From the NCBI GenBank assembly GCA_015654965.1, contig JAATGD010000352.1, forward strand, positions 1-6,411: a DNA stretch of 6,411 bases, read 5' to 3'. The first letter of the stretch is position 1; each line of letters begins with the position of its first letter. The position numbers and the translations under genes were made by a program. The notes beneath the pieces are model-generated. The model was not told the DNA's origin. It ran no database searches and was given only the letters and a program-made list of their open reading frames with translations. Below, piece after piece: positions 5,947 through 6,411 of the stretch. The DNA comes from Hyphomicrobiales bacterium (GTDB taxonomy: Bacteria; Pseudomonadota; Alphaproteobacteria; Rhizobiales; Rhizobiaceae).

Positions 5947-5953
5947 CCTTCCT
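5947..5953 (-). promoter_or_regulatory. Ribosome binding site supporting the GTG start of the DUF1223 gene
   Basis: On the minus strand AGGAAGG (5953-5947) stands eight bases before the GTG at 5938-5936. No ATG in the same frame lies nearby with a comparable site. Internal starts would cut into the export signal, so the GTG is preferred. Confidence 0.75.
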
Positions 5954-6075
5954 GAAATAATTGATGACGACATCTATTATGTATGAACTGTGTCGATCAA
6001 TAGGAAGTCACGTTGCGGTGAGTTTGCAGCCACGGATGTGTGCTTTTTGCCGCATGAGAAGCGATCTTTTTGCAA

Positions 6076-6108
6076 GGAAAAAGCCGCCGGAGCAATCCGG
6101 CGGCTTTT
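6076..6108 (-). terminator. Rho-independent terminator of acnA
   Basis: A perfect 12-bp stem, AAAAGCCGCCGG (6079-6090) with CCGGCGGCTTTT (6097-6108), has a 6-base loop. On the minus strand it ends in a run of five Ts (6082-6078). It lies 18 bases past the acnA stop. The plus strand also ends in four Ts, but no plus-strand gene needs it here. Confidence 0.92.
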
Positions 6109-6126
6109 GATGTTCGGGAAGGGCGA

Positions 6127-6411
6127 TCAGGCAGCCAGATCGCGCAGAACGGTCTGCAGGATGCCGCCATTCTTCATGTAGTCCAGCTCGTCCAGCGTAT
6201 CGATACGGCAGATGAGCGGCACCTTTTTCACCAAACCATCGGCATAGGTGATGATGGCTTCGACCTTCTGGCGCGGACGCACATCGGCAAGGCCCTCGAT
6301 GGTGACCACTTCGTCGCCCTTGAGACCCAGCGTCTGCCAGCTCGTTCCTTCCTCGAACACGAAGGGCACGATGCCCATGCCGACGAGGTTGGAGCGGTGG
6401 ATACGCTCGAA
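6127..6411 (-). CDS. acnA: Aconitate hydratase A, C-terminal part (partial)
   Basis: The last 94 residues of aconitase A, open to the window edge and ending in TGA at 6129-6127. The visible part starts FERIHRSNLVGMGIVPFVFE and continues with SWQTLGLKGDEVVTIEGL. It ends in the characteristic KNGGILQTVLRDLAA tail of AcnA/IRP1-type aconitases, part of the C-terminal swivel domain. The enzyme is a cytoplasmic [4Fe-4S] protein that interconverts citrate and isocitrate in the TCA cycle. The cluster cysteines lie upstream, outside the window; full-length members have about 890 residues. The ATG at 6378 is an internal methionine (in LVGMGIVPF), not the start. A strong terminator follows the stop. Confidence 0.97.
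   Translation of the reverse strand, partial: FERIHRSNLVGMGIVPFVFEEGTSWQTLGLKGDEVVTIEGLADVRPRQKVEAIITYADGLVKKVPLICRIDTLDELDYMKNGGILQTVLRDLAA

Noticed and set aside
5165..5986. 273-residue open frame on the plus strand opposite the DUF1223 gene
   Set aside because: It mirrors the DUF1223 gene, which has an active-site motif, export signal and ribosome binding site. The antisense product has no recognisable domain.
5990..6181. 63-residue plus-strand frame across the acnA terminator
   Set aside because: It reads through a perfect terminator hairpin and into the antisense of acnA, with no motif.

Overview
The window looks like ordinary core chromosome of an alphaproteobacterium of the order Hyphomicrobiales (Rhizobiales), most likely Brucella/Ochrobactrum. 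The basis is recognition of protein families and sequence style: a DUF2794 protein (a family I know from alphaproteobacteria), a DUF1223 secreted thioredoxin-fold protein, an AcnA C-terminus and the high-GC codon use. The genus is inferred and was not checked by search. No mobile element, CRISPR array, tRNA or rRNA was seen.

Layout, left to right. Plus strand, 1-2600: the last 20 codons of an ABC-transporter ATPase (YbbA/LolD type) overlap by ATGA the start of a complete 846-residue FtsX-type permease (YbbP type). A 267-bp gap follows with an inverted repeat and a GC-rich, foldable leader. It precedes a Bax inhibitor-1 family membrane protein (2868-3647), which is closed by a textbook intrinsic terminator. 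A GNAT acetyltransferase of the phosphinothricin-acetyltransferase type follows (start uncertain, about 3739-4302). It converges tail to tail, with zero spacing, on a minus-strand DUF2794 gene (4303-4707). Next is a 415-bp gene-free stretch (4708-5122). It holds candidate promoters and an operator-like inverted repeat for the DUF2794 gene, plus a long imperfect stem-loop (4964-5037) with a C8 run in its loop. The minus strand then carries a secreted DUF1223 protein (GTG start, 5123-5938), an intrinsic terminator (6076-6108) and the C-terminal 94 residues of aconitase A (6127-6411, running off the window).

Functionally this is a set of housekeeping and envelope genes rather than one system. 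The ATPase/permease pair is a two-gene transporter operon. The BI-1 protein is a stand-alone unit with its own terminator. The acetyltransferase and DUF2794 genes are separate convergent units. acnA ends at its own terminator ahead of the DUF1223 gene. I see no convincing undescribed multi-gene system. The items most worth checking are the non-coding ones: the 4964-5037 stem-loop, the inverted repeats at 2671-2713 and 4835-4858, the BI-1 leader, and the abutting convergent stops.
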